Notes under the pieces: model-generated | Told to the model about the DNA's origin: nothing | The model's database searches: none | What the model saw: only the letters and a program-made list of their open reading frames with translations | Source of the DNA: Pseudoxanthomonas beigongshangi | GTDB taxonomy: Bacteria; Pseudomonadota; Gammaproteobacteria; Xanthomonadales; Xanthomonadaceae | DNA length: 60,287 nt | Assembly: GCF_016820515.1 (NCBI RefSeq) | Contig: NZ_JADHDV010000023.1 | Location: forward strand, 1 to 60,287 | Reading direction: 5' to 3' | Made by a program: the position numbers and the translations under genes | Shown here: piece by piece, positions 41,132 through 49,278 of the stretch | Layout of the letters: each line of letters starts with the position of its first letter | Numbering within the stretch: position 1 is the first letter of the stretch

Positions 41132-41572
41132 GGAATCGCGGGCTCATCGCCGCGAATCATAGCGGTCACGAAGGTGATTCCGGACGCTTGACACCGCTTG
41201 GAATCCTGCTCTCCCAAGCGCCGCAAGGCTTTCGCCGATTTGCGTTGTGCACAGCGGTCACGCGAATGTCATGACCCGCCGGCCGACGGTGGGCGACCGT
41301 CACATTTCAACTTGGTTTCACAATTAAATTGCTGATTCAAAAGGAAAAAGTTGCGTTGGCGTTTTTTTCACCAAACACCAGCCGAGGCCCGAAAATGGGT
41401 CATCGGCGCGTGGAGCAATGGCGACATGCACAGATTTATCCACAGCTCGTGTGGATAAGCCGGAATCTCTTTGACTCACACGCACTTGCGTGAACTTCGT
41501 CATTTTTTTGACAGATTGATCCCGCAACCCCATCCGACCCGCAGCGCTTGACCGGCTCGCTAAACTGCGGAG
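41132..41572. promoter_or_regulatory. Divergent intergenic region with DnaA boxes
   Basis: No gene is seen in these 441 bp. The middle (41300-41360) is strikingly AT-rich for this genome. It contains a weak DnaA-box-like TTGTGCACA at 41245-41253, the perfect pair at 41436-41458, a 14-bp inverted repeat (cacgca-ct-tgcgtg) at 41479-41492 and a TTGACA at 41508-41513 without a good -10. Promoters for priA and for the divergent membrane protein must lie here but are not clear by eye. Confidence 0.6.
41436..41458. promoter_or_regulatory. Two inverted consensus DnaA boxes
   Basis: TTATCCACA (41436-41444) and its reverse complement TGTGGATAA (41450-41458) are separated by five bases and both equal the consensus DnaA box. 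They lie 115 bp upstream of priA. Chance occurrence of a facing pair of 9-mers in a high-GC genome is low. Confidence 0.75.
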
Positions 41573-43756
41573 ATGCCGTCGCCCGAAATTCTCCGCGTCG
41601 CCCTGCCCGTTCCGCTGCCCCGACTGTTCGACTATCGCCCGCCGGCGGGCTCGACGGTTTCGGCCGCGGACGTGGGCCGGCGCGTGCGCGTGCCCTTCGG
41701 CAGCCGCGAACTGGTGGGCTGGGTGGCCGACACCGGACCGGCCGAAGAGACGGTAGAACTGAAGGCGGCCCACGCATGGCTGGACGCCACCCCGCTGCTG
41801 CGCGGCGAACTCCTGGACTCGCTGCGCTGGCTGGCGCGCTACACGCACGCGCCGCTGGGCGAGGTGTTCGCCACCGCCCTGCCGGCGCCCCTGCGCCAGG
41901 GCGAGCCGGTGCCCGCCGCCGAACAGGCCTGGCAGTGGCGATTGACCGAAGCCGGCCTCACCGCCCTGCCGCGCCTGCGCGCGGGCAGCCGTCCGCGCCA
42001 GCTCGCCGAATGGCTGTCCACCGGGCCGCAGCCGGAGGACCAGCTCGCCGCCCGCATGGAGCAGTGGCGCGACGCGGCCCGCACCCTGGCCGGGCGGGAG
42101 CTCGCCGAACGGATTCCGGCCCCGCCCGGCGTCAGCGAAGCCACACCCCGTCCCGGCCCCACCCTCAACGAAGAACAGCAACAGGCGGCCGACGCGCTGG
42201 CCGAGGCCAACGGCTTCAGCCCGTTCCTGCTCGACGGCGTCACCGGCAGCGGCAAGACCGAGGTCTACCTGGGCGCCATCGCCGCCTGCCTGGCGCGCGG
42301 CCGGCAGGCGCTGGTGCTGGTACCCGAAATCGGCCTGACCCCGCAGACCCTGGCGCGCTTCCGCACCCGCCTGGGCGTGCCGGTGCACGTGCTGCACTCC
42401 GGCCTCAACGACAACGAGCGCGCGCGCACCTGGGGCGCCTGCGCGCGCGGCGAGGCGCGGGTGATCGTGGGAACCCGCTCGGCGGTATTCACGCCGTTGC
42501 CGGAGGCGGGCCTGATCATCGTCGACGAAGAACACGACGGCAGCTACAAGCAACAGGACGGCATCCGCTACCACGCCCGCGATTTCGCCCTGGTGCGGGC
42601 CAAGGCGCTGGACGTGCCAATCATCCTGGGCAGCGCCACGCCGTCGCTGGAAACCCTGCACAACGCCCGCAGCGGCCGTTACCGGCACCTGCGCCTGCGC
42701 CGCCGCGCGGGCGAGGCGCAGCCTCCGCGCGTGCGCGTGCTGGACGTGCGCAAGCGCGCGCTGGAAGCCGGCCTGTCGCTGGAACTGCAACAGGCCATCC
42801 GCCAGGCGCTGCAAGCCGGTGGCCAGGTGCTGGTATTCAAGAACCGGCGCGGCTACGCGCCGGTGCTGCTGTGCCATGACTGTGGCTGGAGCGCGCACTG
42901 CAAACGCTGCGACGCCTCGATGACGGTGCATGCCGGCGGGCGCCGGCTGCAATGCCACCATTGCGGCGCGCGCCAGCCGGTGCCGCTGGCCTGCCCGGAC
43001 TGCGGCGGGCTGGCCCTGCAACCGCAGGGCATCGGCACCGAGCGGCTGGAGGAACACCTGGTCGGCGCGTTCGCCGAGGTGCCGGTGCTGCGCATCGATC
43101 GCAGCACCACCCAGCGCCGCGACGCGCTGGCGCGGCACCTGGACACGCTCGGCGACCAGCCCGGCATCCTCGTCGGCACCCAGATCCTCGCCAAGGGCCA
43201 CGACCTGCCGCACCTGACCCTGGTCGCGGTGGTGGGCATCGACGAGGGCCTGTTCTCCGCCGACTTCCGCGCCGGCGAACGCCTGGCGCAACAACTCATC
43301 CAGGTCGCCGGACGCGCCGGACGCGCGGACAAGCCCGGCGAGGTCTGGTTGCAGACCCACCATCCGGATCACCCGCTGCTCAACACGCTCATCCAGGGCG
43401 GCTACCACGCCTTCGCCGACGCCGAGCTGGTGCAGCGCGAAGCCGCCGGCTTTCCTCCTTTCGCCCATCTCGCGCTGTTGCGCGCGGAGGCCCAGCAGGT
43501 CGACGCGGCGCAGGCATTCCTGCTGGCCGCGCGGCAACTCCTGCGCGAACACGATCCGAAGCTGGAACTGCACGGACCCTTGCCGGCGCCGATGCCGCGA
43601 CGCGCCGGCTATCACCGCATGCAACTGGTGCTGTCCTCCCCCGAGCGACGCCTGCTGCATCGCCTGCTCGATGCCGTCATTCCGCTGTTGCACGCGCTGC
43701 CTGAAGCACGCCGGGTGCGCTGGTCGCTGGACGTGGATCCGCTGGACCTCTACTGA
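41573..43756 (+). CDS. priA: Primosomal replication protein PriA
   Basis: The 727-residue helicase restarts stalled replication forks. The N-terminal DNA-binding part is followed by Walker A GVTGSGKTE, the DEEH box in IIVDEEHDGSYKQQ and the helicase C-domain with [10 protein letters not shown]. Eight cysteines in CHDCGWSAHCKRCDAS, CHHCG and CPDCG bind two zinc ions. The ATG at 41573 is close to the conserved beginning (ILRVALPVPLPRLFDY). The upstream DnaA boxes suggest replication-linked control, which is inference. Confidence 0.97.
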   Translation: MPSPEILRVALPVPLPRLFDYRPPAGSTVSAADVGRRVRVPFGSRELVGWVADTGPAEETVELKAAHAWLDATPLLRGELLDSLRWLARYTHAPLGEVFATALPAPLRQGEPVPAAEQAWQWRLTEAGLTALPRLRAGSRPRQLAEWLSTGPQPEDQLAARMEQWRDAARTLAGRELAERIPAPPGVSEATPRPGPTLNEEQQQAADALAEANGFSPFLLDGVTGSGKTEVYLGAIAACLARGRQALVLVPEIGLTPQTLARFRTRLGVPVHVLHSGLNDNERARTWGACARGEARVIVGTRSAVFTPLPEAGLIIVDEEHDGSYKQQDGIRYHARDFALVRAKALDVPIILGSATPSLETLHNARSGRYRHLRLRRRAGEAQPPRVRVLDVRKRALEAGLSLELQQAIRQALQAGGQVLVFKNRRGYAPVLLCHDCGWSAHCKRCDASMTVHAGGRRLQCHHCGARQPVPLACPDCGGLALQPQGIGTERLEEHLVGAFAEVPVLRIDRSTTQRRDALARHLDTLGDQPGILVGTQILAKGHDLPHLTLVAVVGIDEGLFSADFRAGERLAQQLIQVAGRAGRADKPGEVWLQTHHPDHPLLNTLIQGGYHAFADAELVQREAAGFPPFAHLALLRAEAQQVDAAQAFLLAARQLLREHDPKLELHGPLPAPMPRRAGYHRMQLVLSSPERRLLHRLLDAVIPLLHALPEARRVRWSLDVDPLDLY

Positions 43757-43972
43757 GCCGACAGGCGCGGCGCCGGGCATCCGGCCTCGAAACAGTCTTT
43801 CCGCACACCGCCACCATCTGCCCAACGAGGCGCGGGCGGGCAGTTAACAGGTGCCGGTCGCCAGCCTCGCAAAAAAAATGACGCTCGCCCGCCATGGAAC
43901 GCGGTTTGGGAACCAGACACGCCCGGAAAGCCCCGGGCGCGCGGTTTTCCCACCCTCCATGGAGATGCGTTC

Positions 43973-45586
43973 ATGCACACCCGGCAATCTGTTTGTTCCG
44001 CTTCACCCGCCCGCCCGCGCCTTCACCGCCTGGCGTTGACCCTGTCCTTCCTGATCGCCGCCCCGGCCTGGGCCGGCGACGTCTGCGATCTGGCCACCGC
44101 CGGCGAGGACGGCGCGGGCGCCAACGCATTGGGCAGCAATTCGCTGGCCTGCGGTACCAACGCCAGCGCTTCCGCGGGCGGCGTCGCGCTCGGCGCCAGC
44201 AGCGTGGCTACGTTCGAGAGCACCGCGCTGGGCACCAGCGCGCTGGCCACGGGCAACGGCAGCACCGCGATAGGCAGTTGGCGCGACCTCAACAACGACG
44301 GCCTGGTGGGGCTGGATGAAATCACCATCGCCAGCGCACAGCGAACCACCGCCGTGGGCGCGGCCGCGCAGGCCACCAGCGATTTCGCCACCGCGCTGGG
44401 CGGCAACGCCAACGCGTCCGGCTGGGCCAGCATCGCCATCGCCGGCAGCGCCTCGGGCGAAGCCGGCATCGGCGTGATGGGCGTGGCGACCGGCGACTAC
44501 AGCATTGCGGTGGGCTATTCCAGCCTGTCCTCCGGCAGCGGCAGCACGGCCATGGGTCTCTATGCCGAATCGTCAGGCGAAGACAGCACGGCACTGGGCG
44601 GACATAGCCACGCCGATGGTGCCGACAGCACCGCCGTGGGTCATTCCAGCCGGGCCGGCGGGGCTGGCAGCGCGGCCCTGGGCCACGACGCATCCGCCAC
44701 GGGCCGCAGCGCCGTCGCGGTTGGCGAAAACAGCGATGCAGGCGGCGAGAACGGCACCGCCGTGGGCGGATGGCGGGATGTCAATGGCGACGGCATCCGC
44801 CAGGCGGATGAATCCACCGAAGCCGCCGCGCTGGACAGCAGCGCGTTCGGCGCGGGCGCGAAGGCAAACGCCGAATCGACCAGCGCCTTCGGAGCAGCGT
44901 CGGCAATCCATGCCACCAACGGCACCGCGCTGGGCGCACACAGCATGGTCACCACGCAAGGCGACAACGCCGTTGCGCTGGGCGCCGGCTCCATCGCGGA
45001 CCAGTCCAACACGGTATCGATCGGCAGCGTCGGCAGCGAACGACGCATCGTCAACGTCGCCGCCGGCACCGGTGCCACCGATGCGGTCAACCTGTCGCAG
45101 TTGCAGGCCACCCTGGCGACAGCCAACGCCTACACCGACACCGCGGTCGCCACCGGCGGCACCGCGGCCAATGCCTATACCGACAACCGCGAAGCCGCCA
45201 TCCGCGACGACATGGAAGCCGGCGACGCCGAAACACTGTCGGCGGCCAATGCCTACACCGACAGCCAGATCGCGCAATTGGTGGGCCTTGATGCGGGCAC
45301 GATCAGCGACCGCTTCGACAACATCGACCGTCGCCTGCAACATCAGGATCGACGCATCGATCGCCAGGGCGCGATGGGGTCCGCCATGCTCAACATGGCG
45401 ATCAATGCCGCCGGATCGCAGAGCCCGCGGGGGCGTGTCGCCGTCGGCGCCGGCTTCCAGGGTGGCGAACAGGCGCTGTCGATCGGCTATGGCCGCCGCA
45501 TCGGCCAGCGCGCATCGTTCTCGTTGGGCGGTGCTTTCAGCGGCAGCGAGAAATCGGCCGGCATCGGCTTCGGCGTCGATCTCTGA
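43973..45586 (+). CDS. YadA-like trimeric autotransporter adhesin with EF-hand loops
   Basis: The 537-residue protein has a signal peptide (cut near PAWA-G35), a head of YadA-type repeats (residues 45-350; for example STAIGSW, STALGGHSHADGADSTAVG, DNAVALGAG), a neck (VNVAAGTGATDAVNLSQLQ), a short coiled-coil stalk (AYTDTAV, NIDRRLQHQDRRIDRQ) and a C-terminal YadA anchor (GRVAVGAGFQGGEQALSIGY, ending FGVDL). Inside the head are two EF-hand loops, DLNNDGLVGLDE at 105-116 and DVNGDGIRQADE at 269-280, with residues 1, 3, 5 and 12 all acidic or Asn. Calcium binding is inferred. A terminator follows at 45596-45632, facing the kinase gene. Confidence 0.92.
   Translation: MHTRQSVCSASPARPRLHRLALTLSFLIAAPAWAGDVCDLATAGEDGAGANALGSNSLACGTNASASAGGVALGASSVATFESTALGTSALATGNGSTAIGSWRDLNNDGLVGLDEITIASAQRTTAVGAAAQATSDFATALGGNANASGWASIAIAGSASGEAGIGVMGVATGDYSIAVGYSSLSSGSGSTAMGLYAESSGEDSTALGGHSHADGADSTAVGHSSRAGGAGSAALGHDASATGRSAVAVGENSDAGGENGTAVGGWRDVNGDGIRQADESTEAAALDSSAFGAGAKANAESTSAFGAASAIHATNGTALGAHSMVTTQGDNAVALGAGSIADQSNTVSIGSVGSERRIVNVAAGTGATDAVNLSQLQATLATANAYTDTAVATGGTAANAYTDNREAAIRDDMEAGDAETLSAANAYTDSQIAQLVGLDAGTISDRFDNIDRRLQHQDRRIDRQGAMGSAMLNMAINAAGSQSPRGRVAVGAGFQGGEQALSIGYGRRIGQRASFSLGGAFSGSEKSAGIGFGVDL
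44285..44320 (+). other. EF-hand calcium loop 1 in the adhesin head
   Basis: Residues 105-116 read DLNNDGLVGLDE: oxygen ligands at positions 1, 3, 5 and 12 and glycine at 6. It interrupts a head repeat. Confidence 0.65.
44777..44812 (+). other. EF-hand calcium loop 2 in the adhesin head
   Basis: Residues 269-280 read DVNGDGIRQADE with the same ligand spacing; position 8 is Arg instead of a hydrophobic residue. The preceding Trp-Arg is identical to that of loop 1. Confidence 0.6.
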
Positions 45587-45595
45587 TCGGTGTGT

Positions 45596-45632
45596 GGGCG
45601 GCGCATGCCTTCATCGCGCCGCCCGCTTTTTT
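45596..45632 (+). terminator. Terminator after adhesin 1
   Basis: A 9-bp GC stem (gggcggcgc at 45596-45604, gcgccgccc at 45616-45624) with an 11-base loop is followed by six T at 45627-45632. It lies nine bases beyond the adhesin stop and opposite the kinase gene end. Confidence 0.8.
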
Positions 45633-45667
45633 GACAACGGCCCGGAGCCACCGCGGATGCGGGTACG

Positions 45668-48412
45668 TCACAGTCGCGCCCGCGCCGCCTCCATCCGTTG
45701 CAGTTCCTGGGCGTGCGGACTGAGCTGTCGCCGCAATGGCGCCTCGGCGCTGGCCAACTCGCGTCGCGCGTTGGCGCTGTCGCCGGCGGCGAGCAACGCC
45801 TCCGCATACGGCACGCGCAACTGCGCGGTCACCACGCTGTCCGCGCCGGTGAAGCCGGTGGACATCGCCACCGCGCGTTTCCATTCCGCAACGGCCTCCG
45901 GAACACCGCGCCGGCTGGCGATCTCGGCCAGCAGCGACTGCCGCTCCAGCGCTGCGGCGGGATTGTCGGCCGGCACATCCGGCAACGATGCCCGCGCCTC
46001 GTCCCACAGGCCCTTTCGCAGCAGCCATTCGGCCTGGACCAGCCGCGTGTTGATCCGCTCCGGCGAATCGTTGTCTGCAACGAAGAATCCCTGCCAAGCG
46101 GGCAGCGCGCGTTCCATCAGCGCGCTGGCCTCCGGCATCCGTCCCATCCGCGCGAGCACGCGTGCCCAATAGACCTCGTTGCGGACCCGGGTGCGGTCCC
46201 CGGGAGGCCGGCGCGCGCGCCGTATCTCGGTCGCGACGCGGTACAGCGGTTCGGCGGCCGCCAGATCACCGCGCTGCTCCTCCAGCGTCGCCAACTGGCT
46301 GGCCACCACCGCATAGTCGATGCTGTCCCGGCCGAGGACCCGTTCGGTGATGCCCAGGGCTTCGCGATAGTGCTTGCCGGCGCCGATGTAATCTCCGGAT
46401 TGCTGCAGCACCATCGCCAGTTTCATTTCGGTATCGGCGGCACGCTCGCTCTCGCGGCCGATCAGCGCCTCGGCCAGCGCCACGTTCTCGCGCAACAACC
46501 CCGCCGCTTCGGTGAAGCGTCCCCGTGACGCGAGCACCATCGCCAACCCTTGCCGGCTGTTGTGCAGGGTCACGCTGCGCGGGGCCTGCCGCACCTTGAT
46601 CGCCAGCGCGCGCCGATAGTGGGATTCGGCCGCTTCGGCATCCCCTTCCGTGCGGTACAGCAATGCCATGTTGTGCAGCAGCCCGGCGGTTTCCAGCGCG
46701 TCCGGGCCGTACACCTGCAGATGCAGTTTCAACGCCTGCGCGTAGGCGGCTCGGGCACCGGGAAAATCCACCGCGGTCTTTTTCGCCAAGCCCAGCACGT
46801 TGTAGGAATCGGCGAGTGCCGCCGGCGTGCGATCGTGCGCCATGCGCAGAGACAGTGCCTGCTCGGCGGCCACCAGCGCGTCATCGGCACGCATCTGGTT
46901 GCTCATCAGCGTGGACAGATGGCTGTAGGCCTGCGCCGCCAGATCGGGGCGGCCGAGCGAAGGCTGCCGCAGGGCTTCGCCGGCCTGCCGGAGCATGGCT
47001 TCGGCGCGCTCGCGCTCGCCCAGATTGGCATAGGCGCGGCCCAGGACCAGGCGCATGCGCGCCAGCACCGCGGGACTCTGCGCCAGTTCGGCGTCCACCT
47101 TGGCCACGCCCACATCGAGCACATTGCGCGCGGTGGGTTCTTCGGTGCCCTTCGCGCCCCGCATGCGCGGGTCCGCGGCATTGAAGGTATCCACCAGGAA
47201 GTCGCTGACCTGTTCCGCCGTGGCCGCCTCGCGTTCCGCGCGATCACGCTCCATTTCCAGGCGGGCGACGAACAGCAGCGCGGCCACCGACGCGGCACCG
47301 GCCAGCGCGACCGCGCGCCAGTGGCGCCGCCCCCAGCAACGCAGGCGATAGGGAAACGTCGCGGCGCGCGCGCTGACCGGCTGGTGGCCGCGATGACGCA
47401 GGAGATCGGCGGCGAGCGCTTCCACCGAGGGATATCGCCGCGCCGGATCGATCGCGCAGGCACGCATCACGATGGCGTCGAGATCGCCTCGCAGGCGACG
47501 TCGCCAGGCGCAATCCGGCGCTGTGGCTTCACTGGGCTTGGCGACGGGCTGGAACGCGTCATGGAGACCACGCTCGATGCGCTGGCCCGACAGCAGTTCC
47601 GCCAGCAGCACGCCGAGGCTGAACACATCGCTGGCCGTATTCACGGGTGCGCCGCCGCTGCGCAGCTCCGGACTGGCATAGGCCGGCGTGCAGAAGCCCG
47701 CCGCATCGTCACCGCCGGCGGCACCCATCCAGCGGGCAATGCCGAAATCCAGCAGCACCGGCTCGCCATCCGCGCGAACCAGCACATTGCTGGGCTTGAG
47801 ATCGCAGTGGATCACCAGTTGCCGGTGCGCCGCCTGCACCGCGTCGCAGACCTTCAGGAACAACGTGATGCGTGCGTCCAGATCCAGCCCGTGCGCGTGG
47901 CAATACGCGTCCAGGGCGACGCCGTCGACGTACTCCATCACCAGATAGGGCTGCCCGGCCGGAGTGGTGCCGCCGTCGTACAGGCGCGCGATGTTGGCAT
48001 GCCGGAGTTCGGCCAGGATCTGCCGCTCCGCGATGAGTCGCTGCACCAGGGCGGGGTCGGCGAGCGCGCTGCGCAGCAGTTTGATCGCCACGCACTGCCG
48101 GAACGATTCGTCGTCGCGCTCGGCCACGAACACCGTGCCCATGCCGCCGCTGGCCAGCCGGCGCATCAGGCGCCAGGGGCCGATGCGATCGCCGACACTC
48201 AGTTCGGGTTCCGGTGAGGCGCTCAGCAGATCACGCAAAGGCTCCAGCGCGCGCTCGAAGCTGGCGGTGCGCGCCCGCAGCATCGCCATCGCCTCTTCGA
48301 TCAGGGCCGGATCATCGCTGACGCGTTCCAGCTCCTCCCGCCATCGGGAGGGCGGCAGATCGCAGACGGATTCGAACAGGTGCCGCAACGACTCCCAGTG
48401 CACGGATTCCAT
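45668..48412 (-). CDS. Membrane Ser/Thr protein kinase with TPR-like C-terminus
   Basis: The 914-residue protein has a Hanks-type kinase domain (about 80-340): Gly loop SGGMGTVFV, Lys111, catalytic loop HCDLKPSN (D204) and DFG at 222-224. The loop has Cys in place of the usual Arg, so it is a non-RD kinase that may need no activation-loop phosphorylation. A membrane helix at about 366-384 separates it from periplasmic tetratricopeptide-like repeats (YNVLGLAKKTAVDFPGARAA, LLHNMALLYRTEGDAEAAES). It lies 28 bp after the ECF sigma gene. Phosphorylation of that sigma factor is the expected function, by analogy with ECF43-type pairs. Confidence 0.9.
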   Translation of the reverse strand: MESVHWESLRHLFESVCDLPPSRWREELERVSDDPALIEEAMAMLRARTASFERALEPLRDLLSASPEPELSVGDRIGPWRLMRRLASGGMGTVFVAERDDESFRQCVAIKLLRSALADPALVQRLIAERQILAELRHANIARLYDGGTTPAGQPYLVMEYVDGVALDAYCHAHGLDLDARITLFLKVCDAVQAAHRQLVIHCDLKPSNVLVRADGEPVLLDFGIARWMGAAGGDDAAGFCTPAYASPELRSGGAPVNTASDVFSLGVLLAELLSGQRIERGLHDAFQPVAKPSEATAPDCAWRRRLRGDLDAIVMRACAIDPARRYPSVEALAADLLRHRGHQPVSARAATFPYRLRCWGRRHWRAVALAGAASVAALLFVARLEMERDRAEREAATAEQVSDFLVDTFNAADPRMRGAKGTEEPTARNVLDVGVAKVDAELAQSPAVLARMRLVLGRAYANLGERERAEAMLRQAGEALRQPSLGRPDLAAQAYSHLSTLMSNQMRADDALVAAEQALSLRMAHDRTPAALADSYNVLGLAKKTAVDFPGARAAYAQALKLHLQVYGPDALETAGLLHNMALLYRTEGDAEAAESHYRRALAIKVRQAPRSVTLHNSRQGLAMVLASRGRFTEAAGLLRENVALAEALIGRESERAADTEMKLAMVLQQSGDYIGAGKHYREALGITERVLGRDSIDYAVVASQLATLEEQRGDLAAAEPLYRVATEIRRARRPPGDRTRVRNEVYWARVLARMGRMPEASALMERALPAWQGFFVADNDSPERINTRLVQAEWLLRKGLWDEARASLPDVPADNPAAALERQSLLAEIASRRGVPEAVAEWKRAVAMSTGFTGADSVVTAQLRVPYAEALLAAGDSANARRELASAEAPLRRQLSPHAQELQRMEAARARL

Positions 48413-48440
48413 CGTCTCCCCCGTGGGGCCGCATGGCCGG

Positions 48441-48989
48441 TCAGGCCAGCTCCTTGCGCAGCCAGGCCTTGGCCACTTTCAGGTCGCGGTCGATGGTAGA
48501 GGGAGAGACCCCCAGCACACAGGCGATTTCGTCACGTTCCATGCCACCGAAATAGGCCATTTCCAGGCCCTGGGCCGCCCGTGGATCCCGACGGGCCAGC
48601 CGCTGCAGCGCCAGATCCAGCGCCAGCACGTCGAACGCCTCGTTGCCGGCGACCGATTCGGCGTGCGACAGCGTGAGCACCGCGACTTCACCGCCACGTT
48701 TCTCGGCCAGTTGCGCGCGCGCGTGATCGACCATCACCGCACGCATCTTCAGTGCCGCCATCGCGAAGAAATGCGCCCTGTCCTGCCAGTCGATCTCGTT
48801 GCCGAGCAGGCGCAGCATCGCTTCGTTGACCACGGCGGTCGGCTGCAGGGTGTGGCTTGCGCCATGCCGATGCCAGCGCATCCGAGCCATTTCGCGCAGG
48901 GTGTCGTAGACGTCGGACAACAGGCGATCCCGCGCCATCGCGTCGCCGGCACGCCAGCCCTGCAGCAGGCGGGTGAGGTCGTCTCCCAT
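48441..48989 (-). CDS. ECF sigma factor, kinase-associated (ECF43-like)
   Basis: The 182-residue sigma factor has regions 2 and 4 only (QPTAVVNEAMLRLL and DEIACVLGVSPSTIDRDLKV). The presence of a Ser/Thr kinase gene directly downstream and the QPTAVVNEA pattern resemble ECF43 sigma factors, which are activated when the partner kinase phosphorylates a threonine in region 2; Thr51 is the candidate here, by analogy. No anti-sigma gene is seen. The ATG at 48989 was chosen at the conserved beginning; longer upstream in-frame translation is not family-like. Targets are unknown; the neighbouring adhesins are reasonable candidates. Confidence 0.88.
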   Translation of the reverse strand: MGDDLTRLLQGWRAGDAMARDRLLSDVYDTLREMARMRWHRHGASHTLQPTAVVNEAMLRLLGNEIDWQDRAHFFAMAALKMRAVMVDHARAQLAEKRGGEVAVLTLSHAESVAGNEAFDVLALDLALQRLARRDPRAAQGLEMAYFGGMERDEIACVLGVSPSTIDRDLKVAKAWLRKELA

Positions 48990-49278
48990 CGCGCCTCCAT
49001 CACGACCCGGCAAAGAGGCCGCGTGCATGGTAGCGAAGTTCTTCGGCATGGCGCATTGCATGGAGGAAAGAACGGGAATTTTTCCTGCCGGCGGCCAATG
49101 CCGCCGACACCCGCGATCGGCAGGCGCGCCGCGCCCGTTCCCGGCCTGCGCCAGGGCCGCGTCATCACGAACCTGTCCGCGCGTTGTTTCCCGGGATATC
49201 TCCTCCTGGCGGCCATGCCCGCCGGGTGTTCTCCAGCCGAAATGTGGAGTGCCCGCCCGTGTATCCCGTTCCGATTTG

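Noticed and set aside
41132..41572. Chromosomal replication origin next to priA
   Set aside because: Two perfect and one weak DnaA box are too few, and dnaA, dnaN, gidA and parAB are absent from the neighbourhood.
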